Positions 19,369 through 27,749 are shown, counted from the first letter of the stretch. The stretch is 64,000 bases of DNA from Nocardia rosealba (GCF_020216065.1 NZ_JAIWNA010000004.1:248001-312000), one strand, 5' to 3'. A program made the numbers and translations. Notes: a model not told the origin generated them from the letters alone.

Positions 19369-20961
19369 ATGCCCTACGTTGTAACCCAGTCGTGCTGTAG
19401 CGACGCCTCGTGCGTCTACGCATGCCCGGTGAACTGCATTCATCCGACTCCGGATGAGCCGGACTTCCGTACGGCGGAGATGCTCTACGTCGACCCGGCC
19501 GCGTGTGTGGACTGCGGCGCCTGTGCCACCGCGTGCCCGGTCGACGCGATCACCTCCTCGAAGAAACTCACCGAAGAGCAGAAGCCCTTCATCGAGATCA
19601 ACGCCGACTTCTACCGGGTGCAGCGCTCGCGTCCCACGCTGGCCGCCCCGGTGATGCCGCCCGCCATCGACACCGAGCGCTCGCCGCTGCGGGTGGCGAT
19701 CGTCGGGTCGGGACCGTCGGCGATGTACGCCGCCGACGAGCTGCTCACCCAGCCCCGGGTGGCGGTGACCATGTTCGACCGGTTGCCGCAGGCCTACGGC
19801 CTGGCCCGCCTCGGCGTCGCGCCCGACCACAAGCGCACCCGCAAGGTGGCCGACCTGTTCGACGTGATGTCGAAGCAGGACGACTTCGGCACCTACCTCG
19901 ATGTCGAGATCGGCACGCACATCAGCCACGCCGAACTGCTCGAGCACTTCCACGCGGTGATCTACGCGGTCGGCGCGTCGGCGGATCGCAAGCTGAACAT
20001 CCCCGGTGAGGGGCTGCCCGGCAACGTGTCGGCCACCGACTTCGTCGCCTGGTACAACGGTCACCCCGACCATGCCGAGGATCAGTTCGATCTGAACCAG
20101 AAGCGCGTCGTGATCGTGGGCAACGGCAACGTCGCCCTCGACGTGGCCCGCATCCTGACCGTCGACCCGGCCACCCTCGCCGATACCGACATCGCGCCCT
20201 ACGCCTTGAAGGCGTTGCGCGAGAGCAAGATCGAAGAGGTGGTCGTGCTCGGCCGCCGTGGTCCGGCCGAGTCGGCGTTCACGGTGCCCGAGTTCGTGGG
20301 CCTGCTGGCCGCCGATATCGACATCGCGATCGAGGGCGAGCTCCCCCCGGTGACCCCGGATCTGCCCTACAAGGTGGAGCAGAAACTGCGTCTGCTGCAC
20401 AGCGTGGCGCAGCGCCCGTTCGGCGACCGCAAGCGCATCGTGTTCCGGTACCTGTCCTCGCCCGTGGAGATCCTCGGTGCCGAGACGGTGACCGGGGTGC
20501 GGGTCGAGCGCAACGAGCTGGTCACCGACGCCGAAGGTCGCACCAGCGCGGTGCCGACCGGCGACACCGAACTCCTGGAAGCCGGCGTCGTGCTCACCTC
20601 GGTGGGTTATCGAGGCGTACCGACCAAGGACCTGCCGTTCGACGACGCGCGCGGCGTGATCCCGAACGAGGCGGGCCGGGTGCTCGACGCTCCCGGCGGC
20701 GATGTCGTGTCGGGAACGTATGTGACCGGCTGGATCAAGCGTGGTCCCACCGGGTTCATCGGCACCAACAAGTCCTGTGCACAGGAAACCGTGCAGCAGC
20801 TCGCCGACGACTTCAACCGGGGCGCGCTGCGTGACCCGGCACGTGATTCGGGCGAGTTCGACAAGCTGGTGCGTTCGCGTCGTCCGCAGGCGGTGGCCGG
20901 TGGGGCCGCCGCACCGCGCGCGGCGAGTGGCGGCATCAAGCGCCTGCTCGCTCGCGGCTGA
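19369..20961 (+). CDS. fprB: Ferredoxin-NADP reductase with N-terminal ferredoxin domain (FprB-type)
   Basis: A 530-aa fusion. Residues 1-65 form a bacterial 7Fe/8Fe ferredoxin domain with CCSDASCVYACPVNC and CVDCGACATACPVDA. From about residue 105 comes an adrenodoxin-reductase-like FAD/NADPH module with VAIVGSGPSAMYAADEL (FAD-binding GxGxxA), VVIVGNGNVALDVAR (NADP-binding) and GWIKRGPTGFIGTNK near the C-terminus. It should pass electrons from NADPH through its own Fe-S centres to a partner, most likely the AurF-like protein encoded just upstream. A strong terminator follows. Confidence 0.92.
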   Translation: MPYVVTQSCCSDASCVYACPVNCIHPTPDEPDFRTAEMLYVDPAACVDCGACATACPVDAITSSKKLTEEQKPFIEINADFYRVQRSRPTLAAPVMPPAIDTERSPLRVAIVGSGPSAMYAADELLTQPRVAVTMFDRLPQAYGLARLGVAPDHKRTRKVADLFDVMSKQDDFGTYLDVEIGTHISHAELLEHFHAVIYAVGASADRKLNIPGEGLPGNVSATDFVAWYNGHPDHAEDQFDLNQKRVVIVGNGNVALDVARILTVDPATLADTDIAPYALKALRESKIEEVVVLGRRGPAESAFTVPEFVGLLAADIDIAIEGELPPVTPDLPYKVEQKLRLLHSVAQRPFGDRKRIVFRYLSSPVEILGAETVTGVRVERNELVTDAEGRTSAVPTGDTELLEAGVVLTSVGYRGVPTKDLPFDDARGVIPNEAGRVLDAPGGDVVSGTYVTGWIKRGPTGFIGTNKSCAQETVQQLADDFNRGALRDPARDSGEFDKLVRSRRPQAVAGGAAAPRAASGGIKRLLARG

Positions 20962-20971
20962 GCGAACAGCC

Positions 20972-21010
20972 AAGGCCCGCTACACCGACTGCGCGGTGTA
21001 GCGGGCCTTC
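20972..21010. terminator. Terminator after fprB, shared with the SDR gene
   Basis: A perfect 16-bp stem (AAGGCCCGCTACACCG and its complement) with a six-base loop ACTGCG lies between the convergent fprB and SDR genes and is followed by a short pyrimidine tail. Confidence 0.85.
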
Positions 21011-21031
21011 GTCGTTCTCACCGAGCGGTGC

Positions 21032-21793
21032 TCACTGTGCGGTGAAGCCACCGTCGACGGTCACCGCAGCGCCCGTGACGAACGATGCCTCGGCACTGAG
21101 CAGGAACGCGCACAGCGCCGCGATCTCGGCGGGCTGCGCGATACGCCCGATCGGGTGCAGCGCCGCGATCGCCGCCTCCCCTTCGGGAGTGGCGCCCATC
21201 GACGCGCGGAACGCCGGGGTGTCGACCGCGCCGGAGACCAGCGCGTTCACCCGCACACCGGCAGCCGCGGTTTCCAGCGCCACCGACTTGGTCAGGCCGA
21301 CCACGCCGTGCTTGGCCGCCACATAGGGCGCCACCGAGGCCATTCCGACCACGCCGAGGTTGGAGGCGTTGTTCAGGATGGCGCCTCCGCCGGAGGCGAT
21401 GATCGCGGGGACCTGATGGCGCAGCCCGTAGAACACGCCGGTGAGGTTCAGCTCCAGGTCGGCGCGCCAGGCGTCGTCGCCGATCTCGGCGACCGGCCCG
21501 AAGGCGTTCACCGCGCCCGCGTTGTTGAAGGCGGCGTCGAGCCTGCCGTACTCGGTGAGCGCGGCCTGGGTGAGCCGCTCGACATCGGCGTCGACGGTGA
21601 CGTCGGTCGGCACGAACAGTGCGCGCCCGCCCTCGGCCCGGATCTGCTCGGCGACCTGCTCGCCCTGGTCCTTGCCACGGGCCCCGAGTACGACGGCCGC
21701 ACCCTCGGCCGCGACCCGCAGCGCCACCGCCTTGCCGACGCCGGAGCTGGCACCGGTGACGAGGACGACCTGGTCGGCGAAACGAGTGGACAT
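21032..21793 (-). CDS. Short-chain dehydrogenase/reductase (SDR)
   Basis: A 253-aa classical SDR with Rossmann motif TGASSGVGKA (residues about 14-23), NNAG, a Ser-containing catalytic strand (NNASNLGVVG) and YVAAK with the catalytic Tyr and Lys. It ends with the typical VDGGFTAQ. Classical SDRs interconvert alcohols and ketones with NAD(P)H; the substrate cannot be read from sequence. It stands alone on this strand, with an inverted repeat in its 5' region that may be a regulator site. Confidence 0.9.
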   Translation of the reverse strand: MSTRFADQVVLVTGASSGVGKAVALRVAAEGAAVVLGARGKDQGEQVAEQIRAEGGRALFVPTDVTVDADVERLTQAALTEYGRLDAAFNNAGAVNAFGPVAEIGDDAWRADLELNLTGVFYGLRHQVPAIIASGGGAILNNASNLGVVGMASVAPYVAAKHGVVGLTKSVALETAAAGVRVNALVSGAVDTPAFRASMGATPEGEAAIAALHPIGRIAQPAEIAALCAFLLSAEASFVTGAAVTVDGGFTAQ

Positions 21794-21820
21794 GCGTAGT
21801 ACCTTCTCTCCCTTGATGTT

Positions 21821-21855
21821 TCGAAGACCGTGTGGGTCGGTCTCCCGGTCTTCGA
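21821..21855 (-). promoter_or_regulatory. Inverted repeat upstream of the SDR gene
   Basis: Arms TCGAAGACCG and CGGTCTTCGA are perfect 10-bp complements separated by 15 bases. They lie 28 bases upstream of the SDR start codon, in the position of a repressor site or a 5' UTR hairpin. Confidence 0.5.
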
Positions 21856-21988
21856 GTCAACCGTCGGGGGGCCGTGCGCGCTGGCGGATTTCAGCCGTTG
21901 CGTTGACATGTCACGCTTTCCGGGGGTTATACAAATCGAACTTTTGGTTTTCCCGACACAGGTATGCGAACTCGCAGTAAATGAATTG

Positions 21989-22004
21989 ATTACCGGTCGG
22001 TAAT
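21989..22004. promoter_or_regulatory. Operator-like palindrome ATTACCG..CGGTAAT
   Basis: Seven-base arms ATTACCG and CGGTAAT surround a central GT. TetR-family operators often have this size and form. It lies about 200 bases from the SDR start and 315 from the Hsp70-like gene, so which gene it serves is not clear. Confidence 0.4.
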
Positions 22005-22318
22005 TACTGTCATGCCGGTCATAACAAACCGAAAGAATGTATTTTCGATCAGCTTCCGACGATTACTCCTGGGTAGCTGCTTCTCGGAGTCTGTAAGCGC
22101 TCGCGCGGACGTTCAGGGGACTGGACGGTCGACCTCATGGTGTCCTACCTGCGAATATGCACCCTCTTGCATCCGAGGTGGAGTGTCGGGTATCAATCTC
22201 ACAGCAATTCGGCCATGTTGCCGTTAATCTAGGCGAGCTGTTTGGAAGACGACCGCGGCCACATGAGTGCGCTCGCGTGCTGGACGTGGTCACGGTGCGT
22301 TGACGGGATAGCAAAACA

Positions 22319-24418
22319 ATGACCAGAGGTCTGGGTTTGAGCATCGGCACGGTCAATGCGATTTCGGCGGTTGTCGCCGAGGATCCGGCCAAGCCGACGG
22401 TACGCACACGCCGTACCGCCCTCACATTCGACGAAGCGGGCCGCCCCCGCATCGGCGCGATCAACGAATTCGCCTCGGCGATCACGGATTTCGCGGACCT
22501 GAGCCGCGAACCGGAGCCGATGGTGATCGCGGGGCGTTTCTACTCCGCCACCAACCTGATCGCCGCCGTCGCCACGGGGCTCATCGAACTGGCCGAGCCG
22601 GCCGCCGGGGTGGTGCTCACCTACCCGGCCACCTACACCGAGAAGCAGGTCGCCCTGCTCGGTCAGGCATTACACCTGGCGGGTGCCGGTCAGGTGCTAC
22701 TCGTGCCCGAACCGGTGGCCGCCGCCGAATGGCTCGAGGTCGAACACGGCCCGCTCGCACCGGGTTTCGTACTCGTCTACGACCTGGGCGCCAACAGCCT
22801 CGACCTGACCGTGCTGCGCGTCGGTCCCGACTGGCCGCACCACCCGATGGTCGGCACACCCGCGCGGTCGACCGACTTCGGCGGAAAGCCGTTGGGCGAG
22901 ATGGTCGCCCGGTATGCCGTCGAGTCACGCAACGGCCGCGCCACGGCGACACTCACCTCGATGGTGAACACCGACAGCCTGCGCGCCGAACACATTCGCG
23001 ACACCTTCCCGCTGGTCAGCAAGACTGTTGCCGCCGCGGGCCTGCGGCTGGCCGACATCTCCCGCATCCTGCTCGTGGGCGGGGCCACACGGCCGCCGGA
23101 GGTGGCGCGCACCCTCGCCGAGCTCGGCGTCCCGCTGGTGACCGTCGCCGATCCCGGTCAGGTCGTCGCGGCTGGTGCGGCCGCCCTGGCCGCCCGCACC
23201 TTCGCACCGGCTCAGCAGAGCGGCAACTCGGCGCCGCACGTGGCCGTCTTCTCCAGCGCCGCCGTGGTTTCCGCGCTCGCGATGTCGGCGATGACGGTGT
23301 TCGGCAGCCCGTTCGATCCGGGCCTGACCCCCGTCCTCGAACGGTTCCCCGCCCTCGGCGCTCCCGCCGACGCCCTGCTCTACGACATGAGCGCCGACCT
23401 GCTCGCCGCCCAGACCACGGGACTGGTCAACACGATCGACCCGGTCACCGGCAAGGTGCGCGTCGTCAGCGCGGCCGCGCGCACCGCGTACGAGATGATC
23501 GTCGGTGCGGCGTCGGGTGCACCCGAGCGTGGGGCATCGCAGGCGGATTCCGATGGTGGCGAACGGTTCCGGCCCGGCGGTGACGACTGCCGTTCCCCGG
23601 TCCCGGCCCGCACGTCCTACGGGGACCCCGCCCACTTCGTCAACCCGCTGCCGTTCGACAAGCCTTCCGCCGAGCTGCCGAAGGACCCCGGCCCCATCAC
23701 CAACCCTGGTCCGGGCCCCATCACCGACCCCGATCCGATCGCCGGTGTCCCCTCGGCGGGATCGCCGAATTCCGGAATTCCGTCCGCCGGAACCCCGACC
23801 GTTCCCGGTGACACCTCCCTCCCGGCGCCCGGCACCGGTGCTCCCGACATCTCACCGCCCGCCACGGGTGGCATCGATATCGGCGTGTCCGACGGAATCG
23901 GCAGCGGTGCGGGGCCTTCCGACAACCCGTACAACCCCGGTGGTACCGGCGGCATCCCATCCGGCGGCACGTCCGGCGGTTATCCGGGTGGCACCGGCGG
24001 TACCGATTCGGGTGCGTCGACCGGCGGCACGACCGGCGGCGTCTCCGGCGGGACATCCGGTGGCGCGTCGGGTGGAACTGCCGGCGGAACATCGGGTGGG
24101 ACCTCCGGCGGTTCGGACGCAGACGGTTCCACGGGCGGCGCCTCGGGTGGTGACTCCGGCGGCGCCGGCTCCGGCGGCACGTCCGGCGACAGCAGCTCCG
24201 GCGGGTCCACCTCGGGCGGAACGTCCGGTGGCTCCCCATCCGGTGGCTCGACCTCGGATGGCACGTCGGGTGGTTCGACTTCGGGTGGTACCTCGGGCGG
24301 GTCGACCTCGGGTGGTACCTCGGGCGGCTCGACTTCAGGTGGCACCTCCGGCGGCAGCGACTCCGGTGGCTCGTCCGGCGGCGACGGCGGTGGAGACGGC
24401 GGCGGTTCGCGCCGCTGA
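22319..24418 (+). CDS. Hsp70-family ATPase domain fused to Gly/Ser-rich repeat tail
   Basis: A 699-aa two-part protein. Residues 1-300 are an Hsp70/actin-like nucleotide-binding domain: LGLSIGTVNA (phosphate-1 loop), LVYDLGANSLDLTVL (phosphate-2) and ILLVGGATRPPEV (adenosine motif). A hydrophobic stretch at about 304-325 (VFSSAAVVSALAMSAMTVF) may be a TM helix. There is no DnaK substrate-binding domain. After residue 430 the chain becomes Pro/Gly-rich, then from about 545 a regular SGGTSGG/STSGGTSGG repeat runs to the end. Nocardia-type genomes often place such Hsp70 proteins near IniA-like genes, but here the two loci are 12 kb apart. Function is unknown; a surface-exposed or envelope-anchored tail is possible. 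Confidence 0.82.
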   Translation: MTRGLGLSIGTVNAISAVVAEDPAKPTVRTRRTALTFDEAGRPRIGAINEFASAITDFADLSREPEPMVIAGRFYSATNLIAAVATGLIELAEPAAGVVLTYPATYTEKQVALLGQALHLAGAGQVLLVPEPVAAAEWLEVEHGPLAPGFVLVYDLGANSLDLTVLRVGPDWPHHPMVGTPARSTDFGGKPLGEMVARYAVESRNGRATATLTSMVNTDSLRAEHIRDTFPLVSKTVAAAGLRLADISRILLVGGATRPPEVARTLAELGVPLVTVADPGQVVAAGAAALAARTFAPAQQSGNSAPHVAVFSSAAVVSALAMSAMTVFGSPFDPGLTPVLERFPALGAPADALLYDMSADLLAAQTTGLVNTIDPVTGKVRVVSAAARTAYEMIVGAASGAPERGASQADSDGGERFRPGGDDCRSPVPARTSYGDPAHFVNPLPFDKPSAELPKDPGPITNPGPGPITDPDPIAGVPSAGSPNSGIPSAGTPTVPGDTSLPAPGTGAPDISPPATGGIDIGVSDGIGSGAGPSDNPYNPGGTGGIPSGGTSGGYPGGTGGTDSGASTGGTTGGVSGGTSGGASGGTAGGTSGGTSGGSDADGSTGGASGGDSGGAGSGGTSGDSSSGGSTSGGTSGGSPSGGSTSDGTSGGSTSGGTSGGSTSGGTSGGSTSGGTSGGSDSGGSSGGDGGGDGGGSRR

Positions 24419-25141
24419 GGTCGAAGACAGTACGTCGGGCGGCGTCAGACAACACGTCGAACGGCGGCAAATGCTCAGCGACGATAGGCATTTCGTCGGT
24501 CAGGGGCAAGCATTTCGTCGGGCGGCGGCAGACGCTCAGCGGCGGTGGTCCTTTCGTTGGGCGGCGGCAGATGCCGAGCGGCGGAGCGCATTTTGTCGGG
24601 TGGCGGCAGACGCGGAGCGTGGCGCGGTTCTTCGTCGGGCGGCGGCAGATGCTGAGCGGCGGTGGTCTTTTCGTTGGGCGGCGGTAGTTGCCGAGCGGCG
24701 GAGCGCATTTTGTCGGGCGGCGGTAGTTGCCGAGCGGCGGCAGGCATTTCGTCGAGCGGTGGCAGACCTCGAGCGGCGGCAGGCATTACGTCGGGCGGCG
24801 GCAGGCATCGACCGGCGGCGGAGTGTCCTCGGTCTGGGTGACCACCGATTGAAAGTCCTTGGGCTGCAAAGTGGTGCGCTCGGAGCCCATTCGCACCCTC
24901 CCCGCACACCGACACCTGCGGCCCTATCGGAAATCTGCTGGACCGAGCATCCAGGTGATCCGACACTGCACGGATCCGCGTCCGGGTTCCGCTAGGTGCT
25001 GCCGGATCTACCGTTGGTCGCGCATCCCGGACCGCTGAGAGGCCATGGGGTAGAGAAGATTCGGCTGCGCGGGCTGGAGCAAGGGCGTCAAGGGCTGTGA
25101 ATTCCAGGGCAGATCGGGGTGGCGGCGGGCAGAATGGGTGG
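24419..25141. other. 723-bp region with a tandem-repeat array and no assigned gene
   Basis: Between the Hsp70-like gene and the HAD phosphatase gene. The first 100 bases contain degenerate copies of the repeat, 24523-24828 holds the regular 39-bp array, and 24829-25141 is ordinary sequence with no clear ORF. Because 39 is a multiple of three, long frames stay open on both strands; none has a good start or codon signature, so no CDS is called. Confidence 0.6.
24523..24828. repeat. Array of about eight 39-bp direct repeats
   Basis: Seven units of exactly 39 bases begin at 24523, 24562, 24601, 24640, 24679, 24718 and 24757, with a shortened eighth at 24796. Each begins CGGCGGCAG or a near match (TGGCGGCAG, CGGCGGTAG, CGGTGGCAG) and ends TCGTCGGG, TTGTCGGG or TCGTTGGG. 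Units 1 and 4, and units 2 and 5, are most alike, suggesting a higher-order 117-base duplication. Read on the minus strand the unit would encode a 13-residue motif of the form RxLPPPDExPAAA. The array is directly contiguous, so it is a minisatellite and not a CRISPR. Confidence 0.85.
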
Positions 25142-25936
25142 ATGGCTGCACTCGGGGGAGCGCCGAAACTGATCGCGCTCGATATCGACGGGACTTTGTT
25201 GGAGTCCGGTTGCCCCATCAGCGGGCGGGTGGTCGCGGCAGTGCGGGCGGCAGTGGCCGCGGGATCGCATGTGGTGGTGACGACCGGGCGGACCGTCCTC
25301 ACCACCCGGCCGGTGTTGCGCGAACTCGGTCTCATCGAAGGGCACGCGCTGTGTTCCAACGGTGCGGTGCAGATCGACGTGGCACGTGGTGAACCGGTCG
25401 CGGTGGAACTGTTCGACCCGGCACCCGCTGTCGGCGCGTTGCGAACGCTGTTCCCCGAGATGATCTTCGCCGCCGAGCGGGTCGGCGTCGGCATCTGGGC
25501 AACGGGTCACAGCCCGGGGGAGTACTCGATCGGCGATTTCCAGCTCGTCGACCACCACGTGCTCAGCAGCGAGCCCACACCCCGTCTCAACGGGTGGTGG
25601 CCCGGTGGCGACGTCGCGGAGATGGTGCGTCAGCTCGACAGTCTCGTGGTGCCCGAAACATCGTGGGTCCACGGTGAATTCGGGCCGTGGCTCACCGTCT
25701 CACGTCGTGGCGTGTCGAAAGGCTGGGCGCTGGAACGCCTCCGGTGCGCCCTCGGCGTCGACGCATCGGCGACTCTCGCCATCGGCGACGGCTTCAACGA
25801 TCGCGAAATGCTGCGCTGGGCGGCACATTCGGTCGCCATGACGGGCTCACCCGACGACGTGCTCGCCATGGCCGACGAGGTGACCGGCCACGTCACCGAG
25901 GACGGTGTCGCCACCGTCCTCGAGCGCTGGTTCTGA
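25142..25936 (+). CDS. HAD-superfamily phosphatase, Cof type
   Basis: A 264-aa cytoplasmic hydrolase. Motif I DIDGTLLES carries the nucleophile and acid Asp, motif II TTGR, motif III Lys in RGVSKGWALERL, and motif IV GDGFNDREML. The cap inserted between motifs II and III is the C2 type of Cof/YidA phosphatases, which act on sugar phosphates and related small molecules. ATG 25142 begins at the conserved domain; the in-frame ATG at 25097 would add a Gly/Arg stretch without homology. It stands alone, downstream of the repeat array. Confidence 0.86.
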   Translation: MAALGGAPKLIALDIDGTLLESGCPISGRVVAAVRAAVAAGSHVVVTTGRTVLTTRPVLRELGLIEGHALCSNGAVQIDVARGEPVAVELFDPAPAVGALRTLFPEMIFAAERVGVGIWATGHSPGEYSIGDFQLVDHHVLSSEPTPRLNGWWPGGDVAEMVRQLDSLVVPETSWVHGEFGPWLTVSRRGVSKGWALERLRCALGVDASATLAIGDGFNDREMLRWAAHSVAMTGSPDDVLAMADEVTGHVTEDGVATVLERWF

Positions 25937-25938
25937 CT

Positions 25939-26361
25939 TCAGGAGCTCAGCGCCGCCTCCCGTACGGCCGTCATCGCCACGAAGTGCGGGTTGTACATGA
26001 TGCCGAGGACATTGCCGAAGGGATCGAGGACCGACGCCGTGACGAAACCCGCTCCGTCGCCGTGTTCGGTGACCGGTTCGTACTCGGTGGCGCCGAGTTC
26101 GAGCAGCCGGGTGCGGGTGGCGGCGAGATCGTCGACGTGCCAGTACACGATTCCGCCGCCACCGGGCGCATTACGGGCACCGGCCGGCGCGTAGGCCCGG
26201 TTGATGATGCCGAGCTCGTCCTGCCCCGGGCCGAGCCGGAACTCGTAGTAACCGCCCGGCACCTCGTAATACGGTGCCAGGCCGAGGAACTCGGTGTACC
26301 AGTCCTTGGCGGCGGTGAGGTCGTCGGCGTAGTAGGTGGTGGTGGCCATTCCGCGCAACAT
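25939..26361 (-). CDS. VOC-superfamily (glyoxalase/bleomycin-resistance-like) protein
   Basis: A 140-aa protein with a VOC fold: TYYADDLTAAKDWYTEFLGL in the first beta-alpha-beta half, then YWHVDDLAATRTRLLELGA and DPFGNVLGIMYNPHF in the second, where Glu/His metal ligands usually lie. Members include glyoxalases, dioxygenases and antibiotic-binding proteins; the substrate cannot be assigned. AGGAG precedes the ATG at 26361. It is divergent from a WYL-type regulator and the short shared promoter holds a strong inverted repeat, so it is probably that regulator's target. Confidence 0.85.
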   Translation of the reverse strand: MLRGMATTTYYADDLTAAKDWYTEFLGLAPYYEVPGGYYEFRLGPGQDELGIINRAYAPAGARNAPGGGGIVYWHVDDLAATRTRLLELGATEYEPVTEHGDGAGFVTASVLDPFGNVLGIMYNPHFVAMTAVREAALSS

Positions 26362-26400
26362 GTCTGCTCCTGGGTCGGTGTGCTGGTGTTTCCCTGAACT

Positions 26401-26443
26401 CTGCCAGCCAAAGTGCTCACCGAATGAGCACTTTCTTCGGCAG
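26401..26443. promoter_or_regulatory. Operator-like inverted repeat between VOC gene and WYL regulator
   Basis: Perfect 10-bp arms AAAGTGCTCA (26410-26419) and TGAGCACTTT (26425-26434) flank CCGAA. A second outer pair, CTGCC at 26401-26405 and GGCAG at 26439-26443, extends the symmetry. It fills the short gap between two divergent genes and ends 10 bases before the regulator's ATG, as expected for a site bound by the WYL protein. Confidence 0.65.
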
Positions 26444-26453
26444 AATCGTGAGT

Positions 26454-27416
26454 ATGCGAGCGGACCGATTGGTAGCGACCCTGTTGTTCATGCAGGCGCG
26501 AGGCCGGGTGACGGCGGCCGAGGTCGCCACCGAACTCGAGGTGTCGGTGGCGACGGCTCGCCGCGACCTGGAGGCTCTCTCGGCGGCGGGCATTCCGGTG
26601 TATCCGCAAGCCGGACGCGGGGGCGGGTGGTCGCTGATCGGTGGCGCGCGCACCGACCTGTCCGGTCTCACGGCCGGGGAGACCAGGGCGCTGTTCCTGC
26701 TCGCGGGCCCGGCGGCCGCCGCGGCTCCCGAGGTGAAATCCGCCTTGCGCAAACTGGTCCGGGCCTTGCCGCAGACCTTCCGTGCCGACGCCGCGGCGGC
26801 CGCCGACGCGGTGGTCGTCGACCCGGCGCGCTGGGGAAGGCCCGACCCGCAACCACCCGCCGTGCTCGACACGTTGCAGCGTGCCGTGGTCGATCGACGA
26901 CGTGTCCGCATCGAATACACGCGGGCGGGGCAGCGCACGATGCGCACCGTCGACCCGTGGGGCCTGGTCGAGAAGGAGACGATCTGGTACCTCCTCGCGG
27001 GGACCGAGCGAGGGCAGCGCACCTTCCGTCTCGACCGCATCGGCGCGGTGACCGTTCTCGACGAACCCGCTGAGCGACCAGCCGACTTCGACCTGCACGC
27101 AGAGTGGTCCCGGGTGGTCAACCGAATGGAGCGACGCCGCTCGGCCGTCGCCGCCCGCGTTGCGGTGTCGGAGCGCCTGGCTCCCATCCTCGCCGATCAG
27201 CAGGGCCGCAACTGCGCCCTGGTCGGCAGCACCGACGACGGCCGGGTGCTGGCCGAGATCACCGCCGACACCCCCAAGATGGTCGCCCGCCAGCTCGCGG
27301 GCTGGGCGGGCGATGTGGAGGTGCTCGGCCCCGCCGAGGTGAAAGCCGAACTGGCGGCTATCGGTGCGGAACTGTTGCGCGCCAACAGTTCACAACCTGG
27401 TGAACCCGGTCAATAG
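26454..27416 (+). CDS. HTH/WYL-domain transcriptional regulator
   Basis: A 320-aa regulator. The N-terminal winged helix is of DeoR/HTH_11 type (RVTAAEVATELEVSVATARRDLEAL). The middle holds a WYL domain (EYTRAGQRTMRTVDPWGLVEKETIWYLLAG...FRLDRIG) that binds effector molecules, and a WCX-like C-terminal domain follows. ATG 26454 is preferred because the ATG at 26424 lies inside the operator-like repeat. It likely controls its own gene and the divergent VOC gene. The 3' end overlaps the convergent next gene by 27 bases. Confidence 0.87.
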   Translation: MRADRLVATLLFMQARGRVTAAEVATELEVSVATARRDLEALSAAGIPVYPQAGRGGGWSLIGGARTDLSGLTAGETRALFLLAGPAAAAAPEVKSALRKLVRALPQTFRADAAAAADAVVVDPARWGRPDPQPPAVLDTLQRAVVDRRRVRIEYTRAGQRTMRTVDPWGLVEKETIWYLLAGTERGQRTFRLDRIGAVTVLDEPAERPADFDLHAEWSRVVNRMERRRSAVAARVAVSERLAPILADQQGRNCALVGSTDDGRVLAEITADTPKMVARQLAGWAGDVEVLGPAEVKAELAAIGAELLRANSSQPGEPGQ

Positions 27417-27749
27417 CGGTCGCACGGTCACCGCTCCGACCGGGCCCGATCGCAATCCCTCGAGCACCGCGTCCGACATCTCCCCGAAGGTCTCGAACGA
27501 CTCTATGGTGCAGTGCGCCATCACGTCCTGGATGTAGGGGTCCGACATCTGCCAGTGCGCGAGAACCGCTTCGGAGTCCGGATAGAGCTGGAAGCTGTGC
27601 GCCAGCCCTGCCTCGGCATCGAGAAAGACCTGCACCATCAGCTGCGGTCCGTGCTCTCGGACGAAGGACACCGCCCGCCGAACCGCCTCGCTGAATTCCT
27701 CGGTGTGCCCTTCGGTGATCCGCATGGTGTTGTGAAACAGGATGCTCAT
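27390..27749 (-). CDS. Small protein, probable dimeric alpha/beta-barrel (ABM-like)
   Basis: A 119-aa protein starting MSILFHNTMRITEGHTEEF. Its length, the alternation MVQVFLDAE, HSFQLYPDSEAVLAHW and SDPYIQDVM, and the lack of signal or TM suggest a ferredoxin-like alpha/beta-barrel fold as in antibiotic-biosynthesis monooxygenase and related small enzymes. This is a fold-level guess. It ends inside the 3' end of the WYL regulator gene. The following 147 bases up to the MFS gene show nothing of note. Confidence 0.6.
   Translation of the reverse strand: MSILFHNTMRITEGHTEEFSEAVRRAVSFVREHGPQLMVQVFLDAEAGLAHSFQLYPDSEAVLAHWQMSDPYIQDVMAHCTIESFETFGEMSDAVLEGLRSGPVGAVTVRPLLTGFTRL

Larger units (their letters stand above)
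21794..22318. other. 525-bp gene-free region with two inverted repeats
   Basis: This divergent upstream region of the SDR and Hsp70-like genes is lower in G+C than its surroundings in its middle part (about 21915-22060). It has no convincing ORF; a 71-codon frame at 22012-22227 has atypical codon use. It holds an inverted repeat near the SDR and a TTACCG/CGGTAA palindrome near 21990, both listed separately. Confidence 0.6.

Noticed and set aside
22012..22227. 71-codon plus-strand frame upstream of the Hsp70-like gene
   Set aside because: Lower-GC stretch with atypical codon use, no ribosome site and no recognisable features.
24523..24828. Possible CRISPR array
   Set aside because: The 39-bp units are contiguous with no spacers, and no cas genes are present.
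24475..25494. 339-codon minus-strand frame containing the RxLPPPDExPAAA repeats
   Set aside because: No good start or ribosome site, and its N-terminal half is antisense to the HAD gene. The repeat is reported as a DNA repeat instead.
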